Shown here one piece after another: positions 7,305 to 17,006 of a DNA stretch of 64,000 nt. Positions within the stretch are counted from its first letter, which is position 1. Each line of letters opens with the position of its first letter. This DNA comes from Clostridium_AT radicumherbarum. GTDB taxonomy: Bacteria > Bacillota > Clostridia > Clostridiales > Clostridiaceae. The stretch is taken from positions 248,001 to 312,000 of the forward strand of contig NZ_JBJHZY010000001.1 in assembly GCF_045310525.1 (NCBI RefSeq), in the 5' to 3' direction. The notes beneath the pieces are model-generated. The model was not told the DNA's origin. It ran no database searches and saw only the letters and a list, made by a program, of their open reading frames with translations. The position numbers and the translations under genes are program-made.

Positions 7305-9440
7305 TTATATTTTATATACTACTAATTCATGTAATGCTCTAGTTGCCATTACGTAATTAAGTTTGCTGTCACTTAATTTTTCCTTGCCATGAATTAGAAT
7401 AACGGCATCAAACTCTAGACCCTTTGCAAAGTAGGAGGGGATAACAACAGTACCGCCATTATATATTAAATCTTCTTCATCTAAGAGTTTAATGTAATCC
7501 TTTGATTTAAGACTTTTTCCTATTTTCTCGGTTTCCTCCATATCTCTGCAGAGGACAGCAATATTTTCATATTCTTTAGCTTTAAGAGTTTGGAGGGCTT
7601 TATCAATATCTTCAACTAAGGTATCTTCATTATTAAAGTTTTTTTCTATTACTTTCTCACCACTTCTTACTAAAGGAACTATTCTGTTATCGTCTATAAA
7701 TTCATTAGCATATTCCATTATCTCTTTAGTTGATCTGTAACTCTTAAATAAGTTAAAGTATTCAATATTAAGAGATGGTAGAATCTTATGAAGGCTAAGC
7801 ATTGGAGTAGTTCCATCAAGTGGTATAAGCCTTTGATTACTGTCACCTACAATAGTTAGAGAGCTGCACCTTGTAAGCTCTTTAATAACTAAGAACTGAA
7901 TAGGGCTATAGTCTTGTGCCTCATCTATAACTACATGTTTTATTTCTTCTTTTAATGCTAAACCTTCTAGTTTTAATTTAAGATATAAAATTGGAGCTAA
8001 ATCATCTTGTGTAAGCTCTTTATTGTCATTTATTTCATTATAGAGCTCTATGCAGGAAGGGTTATTAAGCCAGCTCATTTCCTTTTTAGCCCTCATAACT
8101 TCACTAACTGCATCTCTGATATTATTTATTCTAGCCATATTAAGAGAGGTTTCAAATAGCTCAAGTTCAGCCTTTGACATACTTCTGATCTTTTCCTTAT
8201 ATTCACGCTTAATAGTTCTTACTTTTTCGTCTCTTAGCTCTTTAAGCTTTGTAAAAATAATTCTTTTTATTTTTTTAGAACGCCTGAAAAGAGGCATGGA
8301 TTTATAATGAAAATTAAACAGCTTATCAATTTCCTTTATATCAACTGCGGTTTTATCAAAGTAATTTACATCTTTATAACTATATAAGCTTAAATCAAGC
8401 TTATTAGTAAACTCATTAAGCGTATTTAAGTAATCTAAAGATGTCTTTTTGCGTACATCAGCAATAAATTCCTTATCTCCTATTAGGATCTTTTCCATGT
8501 AGGTTTTAAAATCCATTACAGCAGGAGTATCTAAAATTTTCATAGCAAAATTTCTAAAGGTTGTTTGTTTTACTCCTACTTCACCTAGACTTGGAAGCAC
8601 TGTGCCAATATACTCCATGAAAATACTGTTAGGACCAAGTATAAGAACCTTGTCTTGCAGTGTATCTCTGTGATTATAAAGTAAATATGAAATCCTATGA
8701 AGAGCAATAGTAGTTTTTCCGCTTCCTGCAACTCCGTCTACCACAATGGTTTTATCCTTAGGCTGTCTAATCAGCTGATCCTGCTCCTCTTGAATAGTCA
8801 TTATAATATCCCTTAATTTTGCAGAGGTATTGGAGCTTAATACTAACTGTAGTATGTCATCTTTAACATCTAAAGCAGAGTCAAAAAGGCCTACCAGTTT
8901 AGATTTCTTAATAACAAATTGTCTCTTAAGTTTAATGTCCACTGTTATTTTGCCTGCTGGGGCATTGTAGGAATTCTCCCCAAGCCTATTAGCGTAGAAA
9001 AGAGCCGAAACAGGGGCTCTCCAATCAACTATTACAGGTTCATATTCTCCTTCAGGAGTCATACCAAATCTGCCTACATAAATTATTTCCTTATCATCTT
9101 CATCAGCTTCATTATAATCTATTCTTCCAAAATAGGGAGAAACAGATAATATATTAAGTTCCTTTAATCTGGAATCAATATTTTTAAAGGACTCCTCTTT
9201 AACATATCTTTCGTGATCAAAGTATTCAATAAGTTTATCTTCATCATCTCGATATTCTTCAATTGTTTTTTTTCTGTAATCTTCAATATAATTAGCAACA
9301 TTTTTTCTTTTATTGATGTAGACTAATATTTCTTTATTAATTAACTCTATAACTTCAGAAAGCTTTGTACTTTCTAGGTTAAACTGTAACTCCTTTTGAA
9401 GTTCAAGTTCTTTTTCTAGTGTAAAATCATTATTCTCCAA
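7305..9440 (-). CDS. helD: HelD-like RNA polymerase-recycling ATPase (UvrD/Rep family)
   Basis: This is a 711-residue superfamily 1 helicase-like ATPase. Walker A is GVAGSGKTT (about residue 235), followed by ALHRISYLL. The DEAQDYSP Walker B and GDSNQRL motifs come later, with a C-terminal MATRALHEL motif. The long coiled N-terminus (about 1-110) and the inserted helical region (about 330-440) match HelD. In Bacillus this protein binds RNA polymerase and releases it from stalled or bound nucleic acid. Start is TTG, with GAAGG upstream, and it overlaps the ftsH stop by 11 bp, so the two genes are translationally coupled. Confidence 0.88.
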   Translation of the reverse strand: MENNDFTLEKELELQKELQFNLESTKLSEVIELINKEILVYINKRKNVANYIEDYRKKTIEEYRDDEDKLIEYFDHERYVKEESFKNIDSRLKELNILSVSPYFGRIDYNEADEDDKEIIYVGRFGMTPEGEYEPVIVDWRAPVSALFYANRLGENSYNAPAGKITVDIKLKRQFVIKKSKLVGLFDSALDVKDDILQLVLSSNTSAKLRDIIMTIQEEQDQLIRQPKDKTIVVDGVAGSGKTTIALHRISYLLYNHRDTLQDKVLILGPNSIFMEYIGTVLPSLGEVGVKQTTFRNFAMKILDTPAVMDFKTYMEKILIGDKEFIADVRKKTSLDYLNTLNEFTNKLDLSLYSYKDVNYFDKTAVDIKEIDKLFNFHYKSMPLFRRSKKIKRIIFTKLKELRDEKVRTIKREYKEKIRSMSKAELELFETSLNMARINNIRDAVSEVMRAKKEMSWLNNPSCIELYNEINDNKELTQDDLAPILYLKLKLEGLALKEEIKHVVIDEAQDYSPIQFLVIKELTRCSSLTIVGDSNQRLIPLDGTTPMLSLHKILPSLNIEYFNLFKSYRSTKEIMEYANEFIDDNRIVPLVRSGEKVIEKNFNNEDTLVEDIDKALQTLKAKEYENIAVLCRDMEETEKIGKSLKSKDYIKLLDEEDLIYNGGTVVIPSYFAKGLEFDAVILIHGKEKLSDSKLNYVMATRALHELVVYKI

Positions 9441-11262
9441 TAATATCGCCTTCCCTAACTACATTACTTTCTTTTACCATTTCCATAAACTCGTCGCCCA
9501 TTAAGGTTTCTTTATCTAGAAGCCTTTCTGATATTTTAGTCATAAGCTCTCTATTTTCCTTAAGTACGTTTATTGCTTTTTCATGAGCTTCTTTAATTAT
9601 TTTTAAAGTTTCTTCATCAATAATTGAAGCAGTTTCTTCACTGCAATTCTTAACTGGTCTACCATCTAAGTATCTGTTTGACTGAGACTCTAAGCCCATC
9701 ATGTCAAAGCGATCTGTCATTCCGTACATACTTACCATACTTCTTGCAGTTTGGGTAGCTTTTTCAATATCATTTGAGGCACCTGTTGAAATCGAGTTAA
9801 ATTCTACTTCTTCAGCAGCTCTTCCACCTAATAAAATTGCAATTTCATTAAAGAGTTCTTCCTTTGTTAAAAGGTATTTTTCTTCCTCAGGTAGCTGCAT
9901 AGTGTATCCAAGAGCACCCATGGTTCTAGGAACTATTGTGATTTTATGCACTGGATCTGTACCCTTTAGAAGAGCTGCGACTAATGCGTGGCCAACTTCG
10001 TGGAAGGCAACAGTCTTTTTCTCCTTTGCAGAAAGAATTCTATCCTTTTTCTCTTTACCAGCTATTATAACTTCAATGGATTCTTCTAAATCCTCTTGAG
10101 CAATTTCCTTTCTTGAATGCTTTACAGCTCTAAGTGCAGCTTCATTAACTATATTTGCAAGATCTGCTCCTACTGCACCAGGAGTTGCCTTTGCAACAGA
10201 CATAGTATCTAAATCAGGAGAGGACTTTACAGCTTTTAAATGTACTTTAATTATAGCTTCTCTTCCTTTTAAATCTGGTCTATCCACAATAACTCTTCTA
10301 TCAAATCTGCCTGGTCTTAAAAGAGCTTTATCTAAGATTTCTGGTCTATTAGTGGCTGCAAGTATTACAACACCTTTAGAGGAATCAAATCCATCCATTT
10401 CAGCAAGAAGCTGATTTAAGGTTTGCTCTCTTTCATCATTACCGCCTAGGTTTCCATCTCTGCTTTTACCTATAGCATCTATCTCATCAATAAAAACTAT
10501 ACATGGAGCCTTTTCTTCAGCCTGTTTAAAGAGATCTCGCACTCTTGAAGCACCCATGCCAACAAACATCTCAACAAATTCAGAGCCAGACATTGAAAAG
10601 AAGGGTACTTTGGCTTCTCCAGCTACAGCTTTAGCAAGAAGTGTTTTACCTGTTCCAGGAGGGCCAACTAATAGTGCACCTTTAGGAAGCTTTGCACCAA
10701 TTTCGGAATATTTTTGAGGGTTGTGAAGAAAATCTACGATTTCTACAAGAGATTCTTTTGCCTCTTCTTGACCTGCCACATCTGCAAAGGTTTTGCCTGT
10801 TTCATTTTCTGCATAAAGCTTTGCAGTGTTTTTGCCAAAGGACATAACTCCACTGCCCATTTTTTTATCCAGTCTTCCAAAAAGGAGCCTTCCTATAAAG
10901 GTAAATAAAACTATTGGAAGAATCCAGTTGAACAAAAGGTTCTTCATAGGGTTATTATCAGGAACTGAGGCGCCAAATATTACTCCTGCAGCATTTAATT
11001 TATCTACTAATTGAGGGTCATTCATATTACCAGTATAAAGTATCTTTTTATTTTCACCTGAATCAGGTTTTGGTATTATTACAAGTTTGTCCGCAGACAC
11101 CTGAACCTCTTCAACTTTTTTATCTGTAAGCATCTTTAAAAAATCATTATATTTTATGGACTGTGTCTGCATACTACCTAGTATGTAGTTTGCAAACATT
11201 AATAAAATTGCCGCTCCAAGTATATAATAGGTAGCGTACTTAAATTTTTTATTATCGAACAT
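9430..11262 (-). CDS. ftsH: ATP-dependent zinc metalloprotease FtsH
   Basis: Two N-terminal membrane segments flank a short external domain (about residues 10-130). An AAA+ module follows with Walker A GPPGTGKT, Walker B FIDEIDAIG and the second region of homology TNRPEILD. The M41 protease domain has the zinc motif HEVGH. FtsH degrades misassembled membrane and some regulatory proteins as a hexamer at the cytoplasmic membrane face. At 610 residues it is close to family length. It is the first gene of the ftsH-helD pair and is divergent from thrS. Confidence 0.96.
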   Translation of the reverse strand: MFDNKKFKYATYYILGAAILLMFANYILGSMQTQSIKYNDFLKMLTDKKVEEVQVSADKLVIIPKPDSGENKKILYTGNMNDPQLVDKLNAAGVIFGASVPDNNPMKNLLFNWILPIVLFTFIGRLLFGRLDKKMGSGVMSFGKNTAKLYAENETGKTFADVAGQEEAKESLVEIVDFLHNPQKYSEIGAKLPKGALLVGPPGTGKTLLAKAVAGEAKVPFFSMSGSEFVEMFVGMGASRVRDLFKQAEEKAPCIVFIDEIDAIGKSRDGNLGGNDEREQTLNQLLAEMDGFDSSKGVVILAATNRPEILDKALLRPGRFDRRVIVDRPDLKGREAIIKVHLKAVKSSPDLDTMSVAKATPGAVGADLANIVNEAALRAVKHSRKEIAQEDLEESIEVIIAGKEKKDRILSAKEKKTVAFHEVGHALVAALLKGTDPVHKITIVPRTMGALGYTMQLPEEEKYLLTKEELFNEIAILLGGRAAEEVEFNSISTGASNDIEKATQTARSMVSMYGMTDRFDMMGLESQSNRYLDGRPVKNCSEETASIIDEETLKIIKEAHEKAINVLKENRELMTKISERLLDKETLMGDEFMEMVKESNVVREGDIIGE

Positions 11263-11452
11263 TTCATCCTCCTACAATGTTAAGCAGTGATTACCTTAAT
11301 TTGTTATTTTAAAGAATTTTTATCTTAACTTTTAAAACAATAATTACATTATAGTATTAGTTTTAAAATTATATCATACTACAAATTATAAACCAAAAGC
11401 TACAACTTTAGATATAGAGTTAATAAAATATTAATAATAAAATTAAAGTTTA

Positions 11453-11480
11453 TTGACATTAATTCTTATAATGGTATAAT
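11453..11480 (+). promoter_or_regulatory. Sigma-A promoter of thrS (extended -10)
   Basis: TTGACA (11453-11458), a 16-bp spacer and TATAAT (11475-11480) are preceded by TG one base before the -10, an extended -10. It lies directly upstream of the T-box leader. Confidence 0.85.
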
Positions 11481-11486
11481 ATTTTT

Positions 11487-11782
11487 TATAAAATATGTAA
11501 AACTATGATGAGAAGAGTAAGCTTTTTGAATTTACAGAGAGAGGATATATTAGCTGAAAGTATCCTTAAAGGAAGATTGCTGAAGACCACCTCAGAGTGA
11601 CTTTAATAGAGTCCGGTAATGCGTTATAATTTAGCAAGTGGTTTATATTATAGAATTGCAATTTCACATTATATCAGTTAACTTAAGAAATTGAAATTCT
11701 AATAAACAATTTGGGTGGAACCGCGGGAGAACTTACACTCTCGTCCCATTTTCTTTTGAATTTGGGACGGGAGTTTTTATTT
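11487..11782 (+). ncRNA. T-box leader of thrS, Thr (ACC) specifier
   Basis: Stem I has AGTA, the AGAGAG bulge and the specifier side GAAGACCACCTC with ACC at 11586-11588. The T-box TGGGTGGAACCGCGG is at 11712-11726. The terminator (ACTCTCGTCCCA against TGGGACGGGAG plus T run) ends near 11782. Uncharged tRNA-Thr would stabilise the antiterminator and allow thrS transcription. Confidence 0.95.
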
Positions 11783-11832
11783 TATCAAATTTTGTTAATA
11801 ATAAAAATTATATTGAGAAAGGAGAAATATAA

Positions 11833-13770
11833 ATGATAAAAATTAAATTAAAGGATGGCTCAGTAAAGGAATATGAAGCTGGCATAACAGTTTTTGAAGT
11901 TGCAAAGGATTTAAGTGAGGGCCTTGCAAGAGTAGCTACAGCAGGAAGCGTAAACGGGAAAACTGTAGATTTACGTTTTAAACTTAATGAGGATTCAGAA
12001 GTTAACATATTAACTTTTAATGATGAAGATGGGAAAAAGGCATTTAGACATACAACTACTCATATATTAGCACAAGCTGTAACAAGGCTATTTCCTGGAA
12101 CAAAGCTTGCAATAGGACCTGCTATAGATGATGGCTTCTATTATGATTTTGATAAGGAAGGTTCCTTTTCAGCTGAAGATTTAGAAAGATTAGAAGAGGA
12201 AATGAAAAAGATTGTTAAGGAAGAGCTTGACATTGAGCGTTTTGAACTCCCAAGAGAGGAAGCACTTAAGCTTATGGAAGAGAAAGGGGAAAGCTATAAG
12301 GTAGAGCTCATAAATGACTTACCGAAGGATTCAATTATTTCCTTTTATAAAATGGGAGAATTTGTAGACCTTTGTGCAGGTCCACATTTAATGAATACAA
12401 AATATGTTAAGGCCTTTAAATTAACTCAAGTTGCTGGTGCATATTGGAGAGGCAGCGAAAAGAATAAAATGCTTACCCGTATATATGGAACTGCCTTCAC
12501 AAAGAAGAATGAATTAGAAGAACATTTAGCAAAGGTAGAAGATGCTAAAAAGAGAGACCATAATAAGCTTGGAAGAGAATTGGAATTATTTACTACTGTA
12601 GATATTATAGGCCAGGGACTTCCTCTTTTAATGCCAAAGGGAGCAAAGGTAGTTCAGCTCTTGCAAAGATTTGTTGAGGATGAAGAGGAAAGAAGAGGAT
12701 ACCTTTTAACTAAAACTCCATTCATGGCTAAGAGTGATTTATATAAAGTTTCAGGACATTGGGATCACTACAAAGATGGAATGTTTGTACTAGGCGATGA
12801 GGAAAAAGATGAAGAAGTAATGGCACTAAGACCAATGACTTGCCCATTCCAATTCCAAATTTATAACTCAAGACAAAGAAGCTACAGAGATTTACCACTT
12901 AGATATGGTGAAACTTCTACTCTATTTAGAAATGAGTCCTCTGGAGAAATGCACGGACTTATAAGGGTTAGACAGTTTACTATTTCAGAAGGTCATTTAA
13001 TTGTCAGACCTGATCAGCTTGAAGATGAATTTAAAGGTGTTGTTGATTTAATTAACTTTATGCTTGATACTTTGGGAATCAAGGAAGAAATCACCTATAG
13101 ATTCAGCAAGTGGGATCCAAATAATAAAGAAAAATATATTGATGATCCAATTGCATGGGAAGCAACACAGGTTGAAATGAAGAAAATACTTGATGATTTA
13201 GGCTTAGATTATGAGGAAGCTATTGGTGAAGCAGCCTTCTATGGTCCAAAACTAGACCTTCAATTTAAAAACGTTCATGGAAAAGAAGACACAATAATTA
13301 CTGTACAGATAGATTTCTCACTTGCCCACAGGTTTGAAATGACTTATGTGGATAAGGACGGTGAAAAGAAGTATCCATATGTTATTCATAGAACTTCAAT
13401 TGGCTGCTATGAAAGAACTTTAGCAATGCTAATTGAAAAATATGCAGGAGCCTTTCCAACTTGGCTTGCACCAGTTCAGGTTAAGGTACTTCCAATCTCA
13501 GAGAAGTATCATGACTATGTAGAAAAGGTAGATAAGGCTCTTAAGCTAAAGGGTGTTAGAGTTGAACCAGACTACAGAGCTGAAAAAATTGGTTATAAAA
13601 TAAGAGAAGCGAGAATGGAAAGAGTTCCATATATGCTTATCGTTGGAGAAAAAGAAGCAGCAGAAAATACAGTATCAGTTAGAAGTCGTAAGAATGACGA
13701 TGAAGGTGCTGTAGATTTGCAGCAATTTATTGATAGAATTGTTAAAGAGATAGAAACTAAAGAAAAATAA
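11833..13770 (+). CDS. thrS: Threonyl-tRNA synthetase 1 (full length, with TGS domain)
   Basis: This 645-residue enzyme has the full domain order: TGS (1-62), editing domain with HTTTH (73-77) and DLCAGPHL, class II catalytic core, and anticodon-binding domain. Zinc-ligand Cys is in MTCP and the His ligands are in SEGH and VIHRT. The core differs from the textbook enzyme: it reads MTCPFQFQIY and RNESSGEMHGLIRVRQFT where the second thrS in this window has MNCPGGMLVY and HELSGALHGLMRVRAFT. The two are therefore separate lineages, not a recent duplication. Start ATG follows GAAAGGAG. It is controlled by the upstream T-box. Confidence 0.96.
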   Translation: MIKIKLKDGSVKEYEAGITVFEVAKDLSEGLARVATAGSVNGKTVDLRFKLNEDSEVNILTFNDEDGKKAFRHTTTHILAQAVTRLFPGTKLAIGPAIDDGFYYDFDKEGSFSAEDLERLEEEMKKIVKEELDIERFELPREEALKLMEEKGESYKVELINDLPKDSIISFYKMGEFVDLCAGPHLMNTKYVKAFKLTQVAGAYWRGSEKNKMLTRIYGTAFTKKNELEEHLAKVEDAKKRDHNKLGRELELFTTVDIIGQGLPLLMPKGAKVVQLLQRFVEDEEERRGYLLTKTPFMAKSDLYKVSGHWDHYKDGMFVLGDEEKDEEVMALRPMTCPFQFQIYNSRQRSYRDLPLRYGETSTLFRNESSGEMHGLIRVRQFTISEGHLIVRPDQLEDEFKGVVDLINFMLDTLGIKEEITYRFSKWDPNNKEKYIDDPIAWEATQVEMKKILDDLGLDYEEAIGEAAFYGPKLDLQFKNVHGKEDTIITVQIDFSLAHRFEMTYVDKDGEKKYPYVIHRTSIGCYERTLAMLIEKYAGAFPTWLAPVQVKVLPISEKYHDYVEKVDKALKLKGVRVEPDYRAEKIGYKIREARMERVPYMLIVGEKEAAENTVSVRSRKNDDEGAVDLQQFIDRIVKEIETKEK

Positions 13771-13780
13771 GTAACTTTAT

Positions 13781-13878
13781 GGCAGCTAATTTATATGCTT
13801 CCATTATGATAAGCAGTTAAAATAATAAATACTGTTTATCATAAGAAGGAGCATATAATTTATTAGCTGCTTTTTTTA
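13781..13878 (+). terminator. Long-arm terminator after thrS
   Basis: GGCAGCTAATTTATATGCTTC (13781 onward) pairs, with bulges, to a segment ending TATTAGCTGC before seven T residues. The inner arms ATGATAAGCAGT and ACTGTTTATCAT extend it to a stem of more than 30 bp. Confidence 0.85.
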
Positions 13879-13989
13879 ACGAAAAGACTCAATATTTAAG
13901 ATAATTTGCCGATATATATATTGTATTATAAAATTGTAATTTGTAAATTTTTACTAAATTAAACAATATATTAATTGGATGTGATTAAT

Positions 13990-14196
13990 ATGTTCTATTT
14001 ACTAATGCTCTTATTTTTAATAGTTTTTTTTATTGCTAATATGTTAATTTGTAAATTTATCATTAAATTATTTAAGTCCTATTTAAATAAAAGAAAGTAT
14101 AAATTAACCTACAAGTTTAATTTGACTTTAATTTATCTTCTTATATTTTCAGTGGGATGTGTTTTGGGAGCAGGTATACTTTTTAAAATTCTATAA
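13990..14196 (+). CDS. Small two-helix membrane protein
   Basis: This is a 68-residue protein with two hydrophobic segments (about 2-23 and 45-65) joined by a Lys-rich loop. I place the start at ATG 13990 because GGATGTGA, one mismatch from GGAGGTGA, lies 5 nt before it. No family is recognised. It begins an apparent operon with the coiled-coil protein and the VanW protein (gaps of 20 and 23 bp), so a cell-envelope role is a reasonable inference only. Confidence 0.6.
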   Translation: MFYLLMLLFLIVFFIANMLICKFIIKLFKSYLNKRKYKLTYKFNLTLIYLLIFSVGCVLGAGILFKIL

Positions 14197-14216
14197 AGGC
14201 TATAGGGGGAAATATA

Positions 14217-14831
14217 ATGTCTATGATGATGTCTGTATTTGAAAAGCTAAATTTAGTTGAAAAGGATGATGCTGAAGCTGTTAAAAAAAGCGAAGCACAA
14301 GAAAACAACAATGAAAGCATAAATGAAAAGGAGACTGAGAAAGCATCTGAGTATCAGTTAGAAATTAAGGAGCTTGAAAATAATAACGCTGTGGCACAAA
14401 AGAAAAAACATGAAAGAAACATGACAATTAATGAAATTTATTCAATATACAATTTAGAAAATAGCAATATAAATACAATTTTTATGCTTGGAAATTTTAT
14501 AAATGCACTTCCTGAAAACCTGCCATATGAAATTAAAAAGAAAACAGTTATGAATATAATTAGTGCTTCTAACACCGACTTGAATAAACTAATGTCAGAC
14601 GGAGAAAAAAGAATAAATGTTCTTAAGCAATTTTCTGAGGATTTTTATTCTACTATTGAAGGAGATATATCAAACTTACATGCAGAAATTAAGAAACTCT
14701 CAGAGCTTATAGATAAACATAAAGAGCAGATAAGTATTAGAACAAATATGCTAGAAGAACAAAATCATGCAATTAAATATGAGGCACAAAAGATTAACAG
14801 TATTATAGACTTTTTTAGAAATGGCGATTAA
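14217..14831 (+). CDS. Hypothetical coiled-coil protein
   Basis: This is a 204-residue soluble protein with no membrane segment or signal. The first 65 residues are very rich in Glu, Asn and Lys and look disordered. A compact part follows (about 70-125: MTINEIYSIYNLEN and FMLGNFINALPENLPYEIKKK), then a long C-terminal coiled coil (about 130-200). Start ATG follows GGGGGA. It sits between a small membrane protein and a VanW-domain protein in one operon. I do not recognise the family. The ordered middle segment may be a docking domain, but this is a guess. Confidence 0.7.
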   Translation: MSMMMSVFEKLNLVEKDDAEAVKKSEAQENNNESINEKETEKASEYQLEIKELENNNAVAQKKKHERNMTINEIYSIYNLENSNINTIFMLGNFINALPENLPYEIKKKTVMNIISASNTDLNKLMSDGEKRINVLKQFSEDFYSTIEGDISNLHAEIKKLSELIDKHKEQISIRTNMLEEQNHAIKYEAQKINSIIDFFRNGD

Positions 14832-14854
14832 TCGCTATTCTAGAGGGGTAAACT

Positions 14855-16234
14855 ATGGATGAAAAGAATATTAATATAAGAAAAGTCGTTAATATAATAT
14901 TGCTTGAATTTATACTAAGCAGTACTGGAATTTTAGCTGGATATGGCTATAAGTTATATGAAGAGAATAAAAAATGGGACATGCTTCTATATCCAGGAAT
15001 TAAAATTGAGGGTATAGATGTAGGCGGAAAATCTAAAGAGGAATGTCTAAATATAGTTCAAGCTAAGCTTTCGGAATCAGTTCTTAGAGAAAAGAGTATT
15101 TTAAAGACCAAGGATAAAACCTTTGAAATAGAAAACTCAAAAATAATTGATAAATTTAATATTGATGCGGCAGTTACAGAGGCTCTGGACTTTACAAAGA
15201 GTATGGACCCTTTAAAAAAACATTACTTAATTAAAAACGGGGTTCAAAAAGAGTATAAAGTTGATGTTACCTATAATAAAACTGAATTAAATAATTTACT
15301 GAAGACCATTGAAAAGGAAATTAACAAAGATCCTATTAATGCCAGTATTATTATAGATCCTACTGATACAAAAATTACTTACTATGAAGGAAAAGATGGC
15401 ATTAAGGTTAAAACAGCAGAGCTTGAAAATAATATAAAAGACTCCTTACTTAATAACACTAATGAAGACTCTAGTATAAAAATTCCAACTGCAGAGGTAA
15501 TGCCAGCTTTAACATCTGATCATTTAACAAATATAAATAGCATAATATCGTCCTTTAGCACATACTATGCTGAATCCTCATATCAACGGTCAAATAATAT
15601 TAAATTAGCAGCCAGCTTTATTAATGGGAAAATCTTAATGCCTGGAGAAACCTTCAGCTTTAATGATACAGTAGGAGAAAGAACAAAAGAAAGAGGCTTT
15701 CTAGAGGCTCCTGTTATAGTTGATAATAAGGTGGAATCAGGCTTTGGCGGTGGAATATGTCAAGTTTCATCAACTTTATATAATGCAGTTTTATTGGCAG
15801 GTATGAATGCCACAGAAAGAACCCATCATACCTTACCCTCAGCTTATGTAAAACTTGGGATGGATGCCACGGTTGATTGGAATAACATAGATTTTAAGTT
15901 TAAAAATACATTGGAATATCCACTTCTAATTGATATGAGCGCAAAGGATGGAGTTTTAAAGGTTAATCTGCTTTCAAATTCTGAGGCATCAAAGAAAAAA
16001 TACTTATTAAAAAATGATATATATGAAACTATTAATTCCAGTACAACCTTAGTAAATGACTCAAATTTAGCCATAGGCAGCAATAAGGTCGTTCAAAATT
16101 CTTATACAGGCTTTAAAGTTAAAGTAATAAGAAGTACCTATGATGATGGGAAGTTGGTTTCCTCTGAAGTTATTTCAAACGATTATTATTCTCCTGTTAA
16201 TGGAGTTATAAAAGTAGGAGCTAAAGGTAATTAA
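14855..16234 (+). CDS. VanW family protein with PG-binding domain
   Basis: A single N-terminal membrane anchor (about residues 10-27) is followed by a putative peptidoglycan-binding domain of the PG_binding_4 type (about 90-200). A VanW domain follows (about 240-375) with FSFNDTVGERTKERGF, GGGICQVSSTLYNA and ERTHHTLPSAYV. A C-terminal beta-rich tail completes the protein. VanW proteins occur in vancomycin clusters and widely in Firmicutes, and their biochemical role is not established. Start ATG follows AGAGGGG. It is the third gene of its operon. No vanHAX-type resistance genes are nearby, so a link to resistance is unsupported. Confidence 0.88.
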   Translation: MDEKNINIRKVVNIILLEFILSSTGILAGYGYKLYEENKKWDMLLYPGIKIEGIDVGGKSKEECLNIVQAKLSESVLREKSILKTKDKTFEIENSKIIDKFNIDAAVTEALDFTKSMDPLKKHYLIKNGVQKEYKVDVTYNKTELNNLLKTIEKEINKDPINASIIIDPTDTKITYYEGKDGIKVKTAELENNIKDSLLNNTNEDSSIKIPTAEVMPALTSDHLTNINSIISSFSTYYAESSYQRSNNIKLAASFINGKILMPGETFSFNDTVGERTKERGFLEAPVIVDNKVESGFGGGICQVSSTLYNAVLLAGMNATERTHHTLPSAYVKLGMDATVDWNNIDFKFKNTLEYPLLIDMSAKDGVLKVNLLSNSEASKKKYLLKNDIYETINSSTTLVNDSNLAIGSNKVVQNSYTGFKVKVIRSTYDDGKLVSSEVISNDYYSPVNGVIKVGAKGN

Positions 16235-16283
16235 AACATTTAATAAAAATTATTTTACAGTAATATCCTTTTGCAGAATAATT

Positions 16284-16291
16284 CATATTAT
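16284..16291 (+). promoter_or_regulatory. Possible sporulation-type -10 element
   Basis: CATATTAT lies about 30 bp before the start of the next gene, with TAATATC upstream. This loosely resembles sigma-E promoters (ATATT-like -35, CATAcaaT-like -10). The match is imperfect in both parts. Confidence 0.3.
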
Positions 16292-16322
16292 GGTATTAGT
16301 GAAATTATTTTGGAGGTAAATT

Positions 16323-16877
16323 ATGCGAAGTAATTATTGGTTAAATGAATATGACAGAAATTACTTACCCTACTATTGTCCATATTGCCAGCCAAGTCCA
16401 TATGATTATGACAGATTTTATGATGAGGATTTCTACAATGAATACGGTAGCAGTGACTATAAAGATTATGAGACAACAGAGGATTATTTAGTAAAGTACC
16501 CTATTTATGGAGGAAGAAATTATAGAAGCAGAAATGAAATTGAAGATACGGCAAAAACAGTTTTTTTAGATATAAGCAAGGATATAAAGCTTGTTGAAAA
16601 TATGCCAATTGCAAAAGAATTAATGCATTATTTAATACTAGTCATAGGAGACTACATTAATAAAAATCATGAAAAGTTCTTTGGACCTATTGAGAAGAAA
16701 GTTTCGGATATAGCAGCAGCATTAAGAAAAGATCTATATTGGATTTTTGATATTTTAGCATTTTTCGGGGTAACTCCTGAAACCGCAGTAAGCTTTGTAG
16801 AAAACGTAGTTAGCAAGTTCTTAAGAGAGCTTATACCAGAAAATAGAGAAGAACAAAAATCACCTTTGTGGGGTTAA
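16323..16877 (+). CDS. Hypothetical protein with Tyr/Asp-rich N-terminus
   Basis: The first 65 residues are unusually rich in Tyr, Asp and Pro and contain the motif CPYC. The rest (about 70-184) looks like a helical domain (FLDISKDIKLVENMPIAKELMHYL and later amphipathic helices). There is no signal peptide. Tyr-rich N-termini are common in spore coat proteins, which fits the weak sporulation-like -10 upstream, but I do not recognise the family. A GGAGGT site precedes ATG, and a strong terminator follows, so it is probably monocistronic. Confidence 0.65.
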   Translation: MRSNYWLNEYDRNYLPYYCPYCQPSPYDYDRFYDEDFYNEYGSSDYKDYETTEDYLVKYPIYGGRNYRSRNEIEDTAKTVFLDISKDIKLVENMPIAKELMHYLILVIGDYINKNHEKFFGPIEKKVSDIAAALRKDLYWIFDILAFFGVTPETAVSFVENVVSKFLRELIPENREEQKSPLWG

Positions 16878-16898
16878 ATTAATTGTCATATCTTTATT

Positions 16899-16940
16899 AA
16901 AGAAGTTATCATAAGGTTTTGATAACTTCTTTTTGTTTTT
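16899..16940 (+). terminator. Rho-independent terminator
   Basis: AAGAAGTTATCA pairs with TGATAACTTCTT across a short loop, followed by TTTTGTTTTTT. Confidence 0.9.
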
Positions 16941-17006
16941 TAAAGGAAAATTAAATATATTATAGAATATAAAAGGTATCTAATTTTTTATAGGAGTGTA
17001 TTTTAC

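Noticed and set aside
14855..16234. Vancomycin resistance locus because of VanW
   Set aside because: No vanHAX, vanRS or other resistance genes are present, and VanW-domain proteins are widespread in Firmicutes.
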